Shown here one piece after another: positions 35,082 to 42,810 of a stretch of DNA of 44,997 bases. The stretch is from an uncultured Coriobacteriaceae bacterium (GTDB taxonomy: Bacteria > Actinomycetota > Coriobacteriia > Coriobacteriales > QAMH01), in contig UQUH01000010.1 in assembly GCA_900544245.1 (NCBI GenBank), positions 1 through 44,997 of the forward strand, in the 5' to 3' direction. The position numbers and the translations under genes are program-made. The notes under the pieces were generated by a model that did not search any database, was not told where the DNA came from, and saw nothing but the letters and a program-made list of their open reading frames with translations. How positions within the stretch are numbered: position 1 is the stretch's first letter; the number at the start of each line of letters is the position of its first letter.

Positions 35082-35978
35082 CTAGTTGCCCGCCGCAAGG
35101 TCTTTCCACTTGGAGCCATCGCCGGTCGTGTCGGCAAGCTCGCGCAAAAGCTCGTTGTTTGCTGCGGCAGCTCCCGTCAGGTTGACCTGCGCGTTTCGAT
35201 CCCTATACCAACTCGTGCCCTCGAAGTAGTCCTGAAGGTCCTCGTTCTTGAAGTGATAGCCTTCCCGCGCGAAGGGCTCGTTCCACGCGATGCACAGCTC
35301 GGCGGGAGTGAGGCCCATGGCCTGGAGCTCGCTTCTGGTGTATTCGCGCGTGCTGGAATAGGGCAGCACGTAGTCGTTCGCATCCCGGCGCACGGTGCCG
35401 CTCAAACGCTCGCCGCCTATCGTATAGGCCGTCAGCGTGATGACCTCGTCGCCAGTCATGCTCGAGGAGTTGGACGCCCGCGTGCTCACATAGGGCTGCG
35501 TGCCAGCATTCAAGCCTGCCATGGTGCAGCCCCCAATGCCAATCGCGGCACATCCTCCCAGGATGAAGACGAGAAGGAGAATGACGTCGATGAACGAGAT
35601 GATCGTGCCCGCGATGGCGAGGGCACGTGGACGCTTGGTTATGCCGATAAGCGATAGGATGGCGCCAACGAACCATATTGCCCAGCCAAGTATGGGCACC
35701 CAGAAGAGAATGAGTCCAATGACCGCGAATACGAAGCCCACGATGGCAACAACGTTGGGACCCTTGCGGGAATCCTGGGGCTGATCGGATTGGGGCGGCT
35801 GGGGCTGACCGGGACGAGGCGCCTGGGCATTGTATGGCGGCTGGGGTTCGGAGGGCATTGGCGCATCATGGACGGGCTGCGTCGACTCCGCCGGTCGCGG
35901 ATCCGCGCACTTGGTCCCGCACATGGCGCAATACACGCTGTCTTCCGCTAGCTCCGCTCCGCACGCCCTGCAAAACAT
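35082..35978 (-). CDS. Zinc-ribbon membrane protein with extracellular YARHG domain
   Basis: 298 residues from the ATG at 35976-35978. N-terminal zinc ribbon (CRACGAELAEDSVYCAMCGTKC), a Pro/Gln-rich linker (residues 28-75), and about three membrane segments in the middle (VVAIVGFVFAVIGLILFWVP and following). The C-terminal domain YTRSELQAMGLTPAELCIAWNEPFAREGYHFKNEDLQDYF fits the YARHG family of bacterial surface domains. The zinc ribbon would be cytoplasmic and YARHG outside. It precedes the serine hydrolase on the same strand. Function unknown. Confidence 0.8.
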   Translation of the reverse strand: MFCRACGAELAEDSVYCAMCGTKCADPRPAESTQPVHDAPMPSEPQPPYNAQAPRPGQPQPPQSDQPQDSRKGPNVVAIVGFVFAVIGLILFWVPILGWAIWFVGAILSLIGITKRPRALAIAGTIISFIDVILLLVFILGGCAAIGIGGCTMAGLNAGTQPYVSTRASNSSSMTGDEVITLTAYTIGGERLSGTVRRDANDYVLPYSSTREYTRSELQAMGLTPAELCIAWNEPFAREGYHFKNEDLQDYFEGTSWYRDRNAQVNLTGAAAANNELLRELADTTGDGSKWKDLAAGN

Positions 35979-36052
35979 GATCGCCCCTTTCGCGACGGCT
36001 GCCGGCATCCCAAACAGTATACATGCTCCTCATCGCGGAGTTCCAAGACGGA

Positions 36053-36083
36053 AGGGGACGGCCGCTCCAGGCAGCCGTCCCCT
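36053..36083 (-). terminator. Candidate terminator after the NlpC/P60 gene cluster
   Basis: Minus strand AGGGGACGGC / GCCGTCCCCT, a 10-bp perfect stem with an 11-base loop, about 30 bases after the stop at 36115. The following TTCCGTCTT is a weak U-tract. Confidence 0.6.
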
Positions 36084-36114
36084 CGTTGAATGGGTATGCG
36101 TCATGCTTGTTTTG

Positions 36115-36648
36115 CTACGGGCGCACGACCTTGCCGCGAGTCGCCTCGACGCGCACGGTCTCGCCAGACTGCGGAGCGTGGATCATCAGGCCATCGCCAA
36201 TATAGAGACCACAGTGACCGGGACTGCAGGCCACGACATCGCCAGGCTGCGGATCATCCACCGCAGGCATGCTCCAGAACGCGTAGGACGTGTATGCGTG
36301 CCCGTAGTTTCCGGTAAGCGCATAGCTCACCAAACCGGAGCAGTCAAAGCCACCAGGGCTCGATGCACCGGACCTGTACGGCACGCCCAGGCATGCCTCG
36401 GCACGGCGCACGGACTCGGGCTTCGCGGCCTCGATGGCGGCGGCCTCGGCAGCTGCGCGCTCGGCCTCGATTTCGGCGTTCACGACATCGACCTGCTCGC
36501 GACAGGTCTCGATGAGCGCGACGGTCGCTCCGTTTGGCGAAGAAACCTCAGATTGGAAGGGTGCCGCCAGCGCAACGGGGCAAAGCGATAGAACGAAGGC
36601 GAGCATCAGCGAGATGCCCAGGACCGGCTTGCGGTTATGTAAGTGCAT
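36115..36648 (-). CDS. Secreted NlpC/P60 endopeptidase, short
   Basis: 177 residues from the ATG at 36646-36648. The signal peptide MHLHNRKPVLGISLMLAFVL ends in ALAAPF. A short Ala/Glu-rich helix (residues 40-70) follows, then an NlpC/P60 domain with Cys in GFDCSGLVSYALTG, His in GHCGLYIGDG, and His as third residue in MIHAP. Such enzymes cut peptide stems of peptidoglycan. The catalytic half is very close to that of 38121-39155, suggesting duplication. The gene begins 13 bp after a tiny Cys-rich ORF. Confidence 0.9.
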   Translation of the reverse strand: MHLHNRKPVLGISLMLAFVLSLCPVALAAPFQSEVSSPNGATVALIETCREQVDVVNAEIEAERAAAEAAAIEAAKPESVRRAEACLGVPYRSGASSPGGFDCSGLVSYALTGNYGHAYTSYAFWSMPAVDDPQPGDVVACSPGHCGLYIGDGLMIHAPQSGETVRVEATRGKVVRP

Positions 36649-36661
36649 GAGAAAAAGATTC

Positions 36662-36793
36662 CTAGCGCCCGCAGTGCATGTGGTGCTTGATTTGTAGACA
36701 GTAATTGCAGCAGGCAAGGAGGCATACTACCCCAAGATCGGAGCCCTCCATAAACTGCGCACATTTCGTGCATATAGACGCAGTGAACGGCAT
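36662..36793 (-). CDS. Tiny Cys-rich protein, possible zinc ribbon
   Basis: 43 residues: MPFTASICTKCAQFMEGSDL, then a tail with CLLACCNYC and HHMHC. Seven cysteines include CxxC pairs at 8/11 and 29/32, the spacing of a zinc ribbon. It fills the gap between two NlpC/P60 genes almost exactly: 17 bp from the upstream stop and 13 bp to the downstream start, all on one strand. Upstream GGGGA is close to the ATG and only a fair ribosome site. I do not recognise a family. Cys density and operonic fit argue for a real gene; short length argues caution. Confidence 0.4.
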   Translation of the reverse strand: MPFTASICTKCAQFMEGSDLGVVCLLACCNYCLQIKHHMHCGR

Positions 36794-36810
36794 AGTCCCC
36801 GGTAAGGGGC

Positions 36811-37947
36811 TTAGAAACGCAAGGCGGCGGTCCAGCCTCCTCGACAACTCTCGACGACGCCCCAGCGCGTTCCCATCGCCTCGACGCAGCTGATCCCACC
36901 GGTGGATATCCCCACGTGGCCGGGCTTGTAGAGCACGTCACCGGGCTGGGCCTCACCTGGGCTGAAGCGCGCCTTCGCGCGTGCGTAGAGGGATTCGGTA
37001 TAGGACGGCAGCGAAATGCCGATCTGGCGATAGCACCACGCCACAAAGCCCGAGCAATCGAACTCGTCAGGGCCCTTTCCGCCCCACACGTACGGATACC
37101 CGATCTTCGAATACGCGTAGTCGAGCACGCTCGCGTTCGTGGGCAGGCTGGGAGCCTCGCCACCCCCGCTTGGCGTTTCCGTAATCGAGCTCGATCCACC
37201 CGACGAAGACGAGCCGCCTCCGTTCGAGCCGCCCGATCCCGAGGAATTTGACGTCGCGGGTGGAGTCACCTCGACCGGGCTGGGGACGAACTCCTGCGGC
37301 GCGCGTGCGCTCGCCTGGGCCTCGGCGGCTTCCTGCTCGGCAAGGATCTGGCGATATTCGGAGCTCAGGTTATTGTAGATCCTGTCGTACTCGTCCTGCT
37401 TGGCGAGGACCTGGTTCATGTACGCCTCGGCAGACGAAAGCTGCTCGGCGGCACGCTGCTGCTGCTCGACGAGCTCGCTTTGCGCGGATTCGAGCGTTGA
37501 CTTGGTTATCTTGGCGCTCGCGACAAGGTCGGCATCCTCGGCGTTCAGGGTATTGAGGGTATCCCACACGGTCGCGAAATCCTCGAAGGTGCTGACGCCC
37601 AGGAGCACGTCGAGATATGACGTCGAGCCGGAGCGGTACATGGCCGTCGCGCGCACGTCGAGGCGGTCTTGCAGCGAAACGATGCGCTCGCTCATCTCGG
37701 CGATGGTGGCCTGCGCCTCCTCGACTCGTGCCGTCGCATCGCTGTATGCGTCCATTGCCTGATGGTAGCGGTCGCCCGCGGCCGAGACGTCACCCGCCAT
37801 GGCCTCAAGTTGCGATTTGACGGCGCGAACCTCCGCCTGCTTCTGGGCGGCGGTGACGCCAAGTGCCTGCGTGGGATTGACAGCGCAAAACGCGCCCAGA
37901 GCGATAGCCGAGCCGACAAGTGCTCTGCGATTGAGAATAGTAGACAT
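36811..37947 (-). CDS. Coiled-coil NlpC/P60 peptidoglycan hydrolase (RipA/CwlO-like)
   Basis: 378 residues from the ATG at 37945-37947. The signal peptide carries RR near the N-terminus (MSTILNRRALVGSAIALGAF). A long coiled coil (residues 32-215), a Ser/Gly/Pro linker (220-275) and a C-terminal NlpC/P60 domain follow: EFDCSGFVAWCY, GHVGI, and glutamate in CVEAMG where many members have histidine. RipA also uses a Cys-His-Glu set, so activity is plausible. Coiled-coil NlpC/P60 enzymes are commonly switched by FtsEX, encoded 5 kb away. The N-terminal half matches the next gene. Confidence 0.9.
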   Translation of the reverse strand: MSTILNRRALVGSAIALGAFCAVNPTQALGVTAAQKQAEVRAVKSQLEAMAGDVSAAGDRYHQAMDAYSDATARVEEAQATIAEMSERIVSLQDRLDVRATAMYRSGSTSYLDVLLGVSTFEDFATVWDTLNTLNAEDADLVASAKITKSTLESAQSELVEQQQRAAEQLSSAEAYMNQVLAKQDEYDRIYNNLSSEYRQILAEQEAAEAQASARAPQEFVPSPVEVTPPATSNSSGSGGSNGGGSSSSGGSSSITETPSGGGEAPSLPTNASVLDYAYSKIGYPYVWGGKGPDEFDCSGFVAWCYRQIGISLPSYTESLYARAKARFSPGEAQPGDVLYKPGHVGISTGGISCVEAMGTRWGVVESCRGGWTAALRF

Positions 37948-38120
37948 GGCGCGTCCCCCAATGCAACGTTTGAAATACATATTGGGTTCTCTGCGCAGGC
38001 TATGGTACCACCGCCGTCGGCGCTTACCAACAGGAACGAGGCCAATGCCACAGACTCATCACAAATGCAGGAGGATGCGCGTTTTCGGGTGCACCTTGCC
38101 AGTACGTCGTTGCCCCTGCC

Positions 38121-39155
38121 CTATGGGCGCACGATCTTGCCGCGCACCGCGGAGATGCGAACCGTGGCACCCGTATGGGGGGCCTCGATCATCTGGCCAT
38201 CTCCGATGTAGAGACCGCAGTGACCGGCATGGCAGGCGACGACATCACCCGGGCGCGGGTCGCTCACCTCGGGCATGGCCCAGAAGTCCTGCGAAAGGTA
38301 GGCGTGGCCAAAGTTCCCCGTCAAGGCCCAGCTCACGAGACCGGAGCAGTCAAAGGCACTGGGGCTGCTCGCGCCATAAACATACGGCAGGCCAATGGCA
38401 GAATAGGCACGTTCGACGGCGCTGGAGCCACCGAGGTTCGCGCTCGGACGAGAGGAGCTGCCCTGGCTGCTCGAGCCATTGGAGACCGAGGGGAAATACG
38501 CCGCGCTCGCGGCAGCCGCAGCCTGCGACTGCGCCGCCTGCTCCTGGGCGAGAAGCTCCTGATATTCCGCGCTCAGGCCGTTGTAGATTGACTCATACTG
38601 GGCGGTCTTTGACTCGATCTCGCTCTTGTAGGACTCGGCGATCTCGAGCTGCTGCTGGGCCTCGGCCTGCTTGGCGTCGAGATCTGCCTTGGCAGCATCG
38701 AGCTCGGCCTTTGCCTGCTTGCTGCTCACGACGAGGTCCGCGTCCTCGGCGTTCAGGGTGTTGAGGGTGTCCCACACGGTCGCGAAGTCATCAAAGGAGC
38801 CCACACCCATGAGGACGTCGAGGTAAGTCATCGAGCCCGAACGGTACATCGACGTGGCGCGCGTCTCGATGCGCGTCTGCAGCGAATTGATCTTGGCCTG
38901 AGCATCTTCGATACGTTGCTGGCATTCCTCGGCCTCGGCGACAGCGCGGTCGTGATCGCGGTTTGCCTTGTTGTAGTCGTCCACCGCCAGGCTCAGCTCG
39001 TAATTGAGGGAGTCGAGCTGCGCCGAAACGCTTTGGACCTCCGATTGCTTCTGCGCAGCCGTAACGGCACCCGCGCTTGCGGGGAAGAGCGTGACGGCAA
39101 GGGCCGCGGACAGCACGAAGCCAACAGCCGCCTTGCGCTTTATGGAGATATGCAT
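38121..39155 (-). CDS. Coiled-coil NlpC/P60 peptidoglycan hydrolase (second copy)
   Basis: 344 residues from the ATG at 39153-39155. The signal peptide MHISIKRKAAVGFVLSAALA ends in ASAGAV. A coiled coil (residues 33-205) shares RSGSxxYLDVLxGVxxFxDFATVWDTLNTLNAEDADLV with the 36811-37947 protein. After a short Ser-rich linker the NlpC/P60 domain has AFDCSGLVSWALTG, GHCGLYIGDG and Glu in MIEAP (Cys-His-Glu). The catalytic half is nearly that of 36115-36648, the coiled coil that of 36811-37947, so it looks like a chimera of its two neighbours. Confidence 0.91.
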   Translation of the reverse strand: MHISIKRKAAVGFVLSAALAVTLFPASAGAVTAAQKQSEVQSVSAQLDSLNYELSLAVDDYNKANRDHDRAVAEAEECQQRIEDAQAKINSLQTRIETRATSMYRSGSMTYLDVLMGVGSFDDFATVWDTLNTLNAEDADLVVSSKQAKAELDAAKADLDAKQAEAQQQLEIAESYKSEIESKTAQYESIYNGLSAEYQELLAQEQAAQSQAAAAASAAYFPSVSNGSSSQGSSSRPSANLGGSSAVERAYSAIGLPYVYGASSPSAFDCSGLVSWALTGNFGHAYLSQDFWAMPEVSDPRPGDVVACHAGHCGLYIGDGQMIEAPHTGATVRISAVRGKIVRP

Positions 39156-39354
39156 AATTAAAAATCCTAACTGCCCGTTCGCATTCGCACGCCAGAACAG
39201 ACGGTTTGCCTTAGCTCGTTGGACAACTATGGTAACACCCACGCACATATCTGTCTAAACCGCACGCATGGAACACAATATCTTGAGGCGTGGCCGTAAA
39301 AGCATGTTGGAATGGCCTCGTCAGATGCGTCAGCGCAAGACGAGAAGACGACCA

Positions 39355-40254
39355 TCAAAAGGAAAGACAGAAGGCGTCGAGAAGAAGGACGGCGAGATGC
39401 TGCTCCCAGCGTTCGCCGACCACGTCACCCGTCTCGTCGGAATGACCCCGGGCGGGCACTTCGATGATGACGCGGCGTGGCGTTGTCTTGGCGGCAGATA
39501 ATGCGATGTTGATGCGGCGCGCGAACATGAGGTCATTGGAGAACTCGATGAGCGGGATGCCGTCTTGCCCGTCGACCCTATCGGAGCTGATGCCCACCAT
39601 GAGCATGTTGGAAGGCGGAAATGCTTCGAGCGCATCGGCGCTCATGACATGAGCGTCCTCCGAAGTCGCGCGTGCAAGGTTGGCCACACGCGAGGCAACG
39701 CCACGTCCGATCTCGTCAAGGCCGTAAAAGCACGCCTCCATTTTCTCGAGTGCTTCGGCCGCGCGCGCAAAGCCCATCTGGGCGCTCTCGACACTCGTGG
39801 GCTCCTTGCCCTCCCATGCATGGCGCAACCGCTCGATTGCGTCGTAGGTGGTGTTGCCCGCGATGCCATCGTCCACGATGCCCACGCTCAGCTGGAAGTC
39901 GCGCAGGGCGCGCTCGGTATGCGCGCCGAAGATGCCGTCGGACCTGCCGACGACGAAACCGAGCACCTCGAGAATCTTTTGCAGCGAACGCACGTCCGCG
40001 CCGTGAAAGTGCGGCATGCGCAGGTAGAGCATACGGTCGCCAAGCGAGAAGCTCGCGTCGACGAGGGCGGACCAGGTGCGCTCGTCAACGAAATCGCCCG
40101 GGGGAAGTCCCTCCGACTGACGGAACATCCTGACCGCATCGCAGGTACGCTGAAGGTACTCGCCGTCAACGGCAAGTTCGTAGCCCATGACGCGCAGGCG
40201 TCGTTGGACATCCTCGACGGCGGCGCCGCAATCGTTTCGGCCAATGGTCCTCAT
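39355..40254 (-). CDS. Cytoplasmic protein with two peptidoglycan-binding domains (CwlM-like)
   Basis: 299 residues. Two PG_binding_1 domains: DCGAAVEDVQRRLRVMGYELAVDGEY (1-75) and HGADVRSLQKILEVLGFVVGRSDGIFG (82-150). The C-terminal 150 residues are unrecognised; I see no amidase zinc-binding motif. There is no signal peptide or membrane segment. Mycobacterial CwlM is likewise a cytoplasmic protein with two such domains that regulates peptidoglycan synthesis, so a regulatory role is inferred. The polyprenyl synthase start is well upstream; its stop is 7 bp away. Confidence 0.78.
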   Translation of the reverse strand: MRTIGRNDCGAAVEDVQRRLRVMGYELAVDGEYLQRTCDAVRMFRQSEGLPPGDFVDERTWSALVDASFSLGDRMLYLRMPHFHGADVRSLQKILEVLGFVVGRSDGIFGAHTERALRDFQLSVGIVDDGIAGNTTYDAIERLRHAWEGKEPTSVESAQMGFARAAEALEKMEACFYGLDEIGRGVASRVANLARATSEDAHVMSADALEAFPPSNMLMVGISSDRVDGQDGIPLIEFSNDLMFARRINIALSAAKTTPRRVIIEVPARGHSDETGDVVGERWEQHLAVLLLDAFCLSF

Positions 40255-40261
40255 GCGTGCC

Positions 40262-41281
40262 TCAGCTTAGCCGGCTCACGAAGAAATCGCCCATCGAGAC
40301 GAGCAGCTTGCGCATGGGAGTCGCGGGAAGAACCGCCTCGACATCGTGCTGATGGTCATGCGCGAGCTTGATAGCGTACGAACGGGCAAAGTCGATCGAC
40401 CCCGCCCCCCGCATGATCTGCACGGCACGTTCGAGAGACTCCGGATCGGTCTCCTTCGAGGAGAGGATGTCGATGAGCTCGTCGTGCGCGTTGCCCTGTG
40501 CATGCTCGAGGGCATGCACGACGACAAGCGTGCGCTTGCCCTCGGTGATGTCGCCACGAAAATCCTTGCGCGTTGCCTCTTCGGTCCCGACGAGGTTGAG
40601 CAGGTCGTCCTGGATCTGGAACGCCAGGCCGGTCGACATGCCGTATGCACGAAGCGTCTCGATTTGCTCCTCGCTGCCCCCGCCGATGATGGCGCCGACG
40701 GCGAGCGGGACACCCCCCGAGTAGAAGGCGGTCTTGTGCGCCGCCATGGTCAGGTAGTCCTCGACGGTGATGTCGAAGCGCTCGTCGCGCGCCCAGCCGA
40801 TATCGAGCGCCTGACCCTCGATCGTGCGCGTGGTCATGTCGACGAGCTCCTTGAGCACGCGCAGCTTGACCGCGTCCGAAAGCGAGTCGTCCACGAGCAC
40901 CGTTCCCGTGACAAGCGACAGCGCGAGGTCGCCCGCGTTGATGGCAAGGCCCTCGCCGATCTGATGGTGAAGGCATGGCTTGCCACGCCGGAGCTGGGAC
41001 TCGTCGGCAATATCATCGTGGATGAGGGCGGCCGTGTGAAAATGCTCGATGGCCGCGCCGGCGGCGCGCGCCATCTGATCATCGCCCCCGACGGCCCTGC
41101 ATGCGAGCATGCAGATGAGCGGACGGTGGCGCTTGCCGGCGTTGTTCGAGAACTCGGAAAGCGGCCCGTAGAGATAGCGCCACATGTCCGGATGAGTGCC
41201 CTCTCCGAAAAACTCGGCCATGTAGCTATCGAAGCTCGCCGTCTTTTCGTTTAGGAACTTCTCGAAGATATGATTGACCAT
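40262..41281 (-). CDS. Polyprenyl diphosphate synthase (trans-isoprenyl)
   Basis: 339 residues from the ATG at 41279-41281; the ATG at 41293 is possible and neither has a good ribosome site. Family signatures are GKRHRPL, the first aspartate-rich motif LIHDDIADES with RRGKP, and the second motif FQIQDDLLNLVG, which reads DDxxN rather than DDxxD. It makes linear prenyl diphosphates for quinones, glycan carriers or carotenoids; chain length cannot be read reliably. Aligned with the MEP genes ispD/ispF 18 kb away. Confidence 0.88.
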   Translation of the reverse strand: MVNHIFEKFLNEKTASFDSYMAEFFGEGTHPDMWRYLYGPLSEFSNNAGKRHRPLICMLACRAVGGDDQMARAAGAAIEHFHTAALIHDDIADESQLRRGKPCLHHQIGEGLAINAGDLALSLVTGTVLVDDSLSDAVKLRVLKELVDMTTRTIEGQALDIGWARDERFDITVEDYLTMAAHKTAFYSGGVPLAVGAIIGGGSEEQIETLRAYGMSTGLAFQIQDDLLNLVGTEEATRKDFRGDITEGKRTLVVVHALEHAQGNAHDELIDILSSKETDPESLERAVQIMRGAGSIDFARSYAIKLAHDHQHDVEAVLPATPMRKLLVSMGDFFVSRLS

Positions 41282-41336
41282 GATGTTGCGCATACCCCCG
41301 CTACGACGAGAAGACGCCTTGCGCCGTATCTCCTGG

Positions 41337-41720
41337 CTAGCCCTTGATGTTCTTGCGATAGCGCATGAAGCTCTCGCTTTGCGCCTTCTTGACGTCGAGG
41401 CCATAGTTCTTGTCGTGCAGCTCCTCTTCTTCGACACGACGATCGAACTTGCGCTTGCCATTGACAATGACGCGCTCGATTTCCGGATCGGCACCCTCTT
41501 CGGTAGCGGGAGCGAAGACGATGTTGACGGGAACCCTGATGGCACCGTGAGCGGTAAGGTAACCGTCCTCGTCCTCGGTGACCATCCACTCGATATGACC
41601 GGGACGGTCAAGAACGAGCGGGTTGTCCTTCATGTGCTCCTCGAGATCAAGCGATGCGAGTGCCGCGACGCGGTATTCCGGCAGCCTGTGGGCGGTCGGA
41701 GAGTTGCCAAATAAAGCCAT
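41337..41720 (-). CDS. Conserved-looking protein of unknown function
   Basis: 127 residues from the ATG at 41718-41720 (AAGGGGGA upstream). It starts MALFGNSPTAHRLPEYRVAA and has a beta-rich middle (RPGHIEWMVTEDEDGYLTAHGAIRVPVNIVFAP) and a charged helical end. No signal peptide, membrane segment or motif I recognise. It lies between tRNA-Leu and the polyprenyl synthase. Its first residues (MALFGxS) resemble those of the FtsE here (MAIFGKS), which may be chance. Confidence 0.72.
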   Translation of the reverse strand: MALFGNSPTAHRLPEYRVAALASLDLEEHMKDNPLVLDRPGHIEWMVTEDEDGYLTAHGAIRVPVNIVFAPATEEGADPEIERVIVNGKRKFDRRVEEEELHDKNYGLDVKKAQSESFMRYRKNIKG

Positions 41721-41792
41721 TGTTCCCCCTTGGTCGTGCATTCCTCTTGGTTAGACATTGTATATCTTTGCGCAGCGCATATGAATGCGATT

Positions 41793-41878
<86 letters not shown>

Positions 41879-41912
41879 ACGTGCGGGCCCATAATGCTAT
41901 CACTGCACGAGC

Positions 41913-42386
41913 CTATTCGTGAACAAAGAATATCGTATCAAGAATGGTGTAGTACCAGGTTTGCGGAGCCGTGATGCTCTTCTCGTCGAGATGTTCGGGG
42001 AGCCTCGACGTGTTGTCGACCGTGCCCTGCTCGTTCGTGACGACGGCCGAACTCTCCCCTTCCCTCACCCAGCCTAGGTCGGAGCGTGCCTGGTTCTCGA
42101 CCCCCTCCTCGGTCTGCAGGGCATCGTTTTCGGCCTGGACCGCCTCGTTGCGCTCGGTAACGGCGTCGAGCTGGGCCTGGAGCCGCTGCTGCGTGCGCAT
42201 CGTCTGGTAGTAGTCACGCCCGACCGGATACAGGATGATGACCGCGAGGAGCACGATGCACGCGACGATGGCGGGCACGCGCCACGAACGCTTGCGCCTC
42301 TCCTTCTTCGCCTTGGGGGCTCCCGCACGCCGTGACGGCTTGCGCTTCTTGGCTCCCTGCGGCTTCTTGTCCGTCTTTGCGTCCAT
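41913..42386 (-). CDS. Septum formation initiator, FtsB/DivIC-like
   Basis: 157 residues from the ATG at 42384-42386. A very basic cytoplasmic N-terminus (residues 1-36), one membrane helix (VPAIVACIVLLAVIILYPV), a coiled coil (RLQAQLDAVTERNEAVQAENDALQT) and an ARSDLGWVREGE segment match the FtsB/DivIC family of divisome proteins. It is co-oriented with mazG, ftsX and ftsE (7 bp after the mazG-like gene), tying it to division. Confidence 0.87.
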   Translation of the reverse strand: MDAKTDKKPQGAKKRKPSRRAGAPKAKKERRKRSWRVPAIVACIVLLAVIILYPVGRDYYQTMRTQQRLQAQLDAVTERNEAVQAENDALQTEEGVENQARSDLGWVREGESSAVVTNEQGTVDNTSRLPEHLDEKSITAPQTWYYTILDTIFFVHE

Positions 42387-42393
42387 GCAAACC

Positions 42394-42810
42394 CTATTCG
42401 AGCTCGGTATCGGCAGCCGCCAGAACGGCCTTCGCCCGTTTCCAGAGTCCGACGAGCTGCGCCGTCGTCGCATCCTGCAGCGACATTGCGTCTTCCTGCG
42501 CGGCAAGTCGCTCCATCACGGACCAGCGGCTCCGGAACTTGTCGCAGGTGCGCAGGAGCGCGTCCTCGGCGTCGATCCCCTCCTTGCGAGCGACGTTGAC
42601 GAGCGAGAACAGCACGTCGCCAAGCTCCTCGGCCTGGTTTGCACTGCCGGGCTCGGCGCTTTCGAACTCGCCGACCTCCTCGCGCACCTTATCCCAGACC
42701 TGCCCGACGCTTTCCCATTCGAAACCCGCGGCAACCGCCTGCTCGGATATGAGTTGCGCCTGCCGGAGCGCGGGAACGTCGCGCGGAATGTCCTCGAACG
42801 CCCGCGGCAT
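42394..42810 (-). CDS. MazG-type nucleotide pyrophosphohydrolase domain protein
   Basis: 138 residues, one MazG domain: GFEWESVGQVWDKVREEVGEFESA then NQAEELGDVLFSLVNVARKEGIDAEDALLRTCDKFRSRW. The EExxE and ExxD metal-binding sets are present. It corresponds to the C-terminal catalytic domain of full MazG; housekeeping removal of aberrant NTPs is likely. It starts one base after the ftsX stop. Confidence 0.88.
   Translation of the reverse strand: MPRAFEDIPRDVPALRQAQLISEQAVAAGFEWESVGQVWDKVREEVGEFESAEPGSANQAEELGDVLFSLVNVARKEGIDAEDALLRTCDKFRSRWSVMERLAAQEDAMSLQDATTAQLVGLWKRAKAVLAAADTELE

Noticed and set aside
36649..38120. c-di-AMP (ydaO) riboswitch upstream of the NlpC/P60 genes
   Set aside because: Actinobacterial wall hydrolases often have one, and a cyclase is present, but I could not find the conserved core elements in either upstream region.
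39268..39501. 77-codon plus-strand ORF near the NlpC/P60 gene
   Set aside because: It runs into the opposite-strand CwlM-like gene, is Arg/Lys-rich as expected of shadow frames, and has no ribosome site.
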